Shown: positions 63,862 through 64,000 of the stretch, piece by piece | How the letters are laid out: each line of letters opens with the position of its first letter | Numbering within the stretch: the first letter of the stretch is position 1 | NCBI RefSeq assembly: GCF_900184255.1 | Contig: NZ_LT854639.1 | Coordinates: forward strand, 370,809 to 434,808 | Length of the DNA: 64,000 nucleotides | Source of the DNA: Haloimpatiens massiliensis | GTDB taxonomy: Bacteria; Bacillota; Clostridia; Clostridiales; Clostridiaceae | Direction: 5' to 3' | Made by a program: the position numbers and the translations under genes | Notes under the pieces: model-generated | What the model saw: the letters and a program-made list of their open reading frames with translations, nothing else | Told to the model about the DNA's origin: nothing | Database searches by the model: none

Positions 63862-63899
63862 ATATTGGTGAGGAACCCTTTGGGAGAGGCTCCAATATG
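63862..63899 (+). other. GC-richer stem-loop, unassigned
   Basis: ATATTGG pairs with CCAATAT around an inner CCC-TTT-GGG hairpin (AATATTGGTGAGGAACCC ... TTTGGGAGAGGCTCCAATAT). Base composition is unlike its surroundings. It could be part of a structured RNA or of a leader for a gene beyond the window edge. The flanking 63662-63861 and 63900-64000 hold no gene. Confidence 0.4.
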
Positions 63900-64000
63900 G
63901 AAGGCGATAGGTAAAAAAATAAGAGTCTTAACTGATACTCCTCTTAATCATTTCTATTATATTTAACACTTTTAAATTTCCTTAAACCTCTGGTATTTTT

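Overview
The window is a low-GC Firmicutes chromosome segment. Its AT-rich codon use, strong AGGAGG-type ribosome binding sites, bifurcating [FeFe] hydrogenase, riboswitch set, T-box and candidate sporulation promoter suggest a Clostridium, most likely near C. botulinum group I / C. sporogenes. That placement is inference; no rRNA, tRNA or CRISPR array was found.

Layout. 0-9 kb: a partial response regulator, an asparagine synthetase, a repeat-rich stretch with a decayed transposase, a GNAT acetyltransferase, a membrane-anchored CHAP-like protein and an OmpR-type two-component pair. 9-19 kb: a DUF1846 protein, the guanine-riboswitch-controlled pbuX-xpt operon, a second cluster of the same long palindromic repeats, and a hydABC operon with a Rex-like operator upstream.

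19.8-40 kb is the centrepiece: two tandem paralogous operons, each headed by a sigma-A promoter, a cobalamin riboswitch and a terminator. Both encode secreted or wall-anchored proteins followed by a dedicated ECF importer (EcfT, fused EcfA-EcfA', S-component). The surface proteins carry DUF4430 (transcobalamin-like C-terminal) domains, an alpha/alpha-barrel resembling the other half of intrinsic factor/transcobalamin, a PQQ-type beta-propeller and C-terminal sorting signals; a class B sortase lies inside the first operon. Together they read as a Gram-positive vitamin B12 capture-and-relay apparatus: bind at the wall, hand over to a membrane-anchored DUF4430 protein, import through the ECF transporter.

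40-45 kb: an HD-domain protein and a complete sigY-yxlCDEFG-type operon with a matching autoregulatory promoter. 45-52 kb: a lipase gene truncated by a 98-bp palindromic element, a WYL regulator with two small proteins, a stand-alone YcaO protein with a Cys-rich tail, a Met-rich 15-residue-repeat protein behind a sigma-K-like promoter, an AraC/GyrI regulator and a HAD hydrolase stub. 52-64 kb: glnS (38-bp x3 repeat in its leader), gltX (T-box), an AraC-GyrI / GyrI / ABC-2 exporter cluster, a DUF4317 protein, a membrane protein, a PhzF-family enzyme and a methyltransferase pseudogene.

Several families of non-coding palindromic repeats are dispersed through the window. In the largest, the stems differ in sequence between copies while pairing is kept, which argues that the folded structure is what is conserved.
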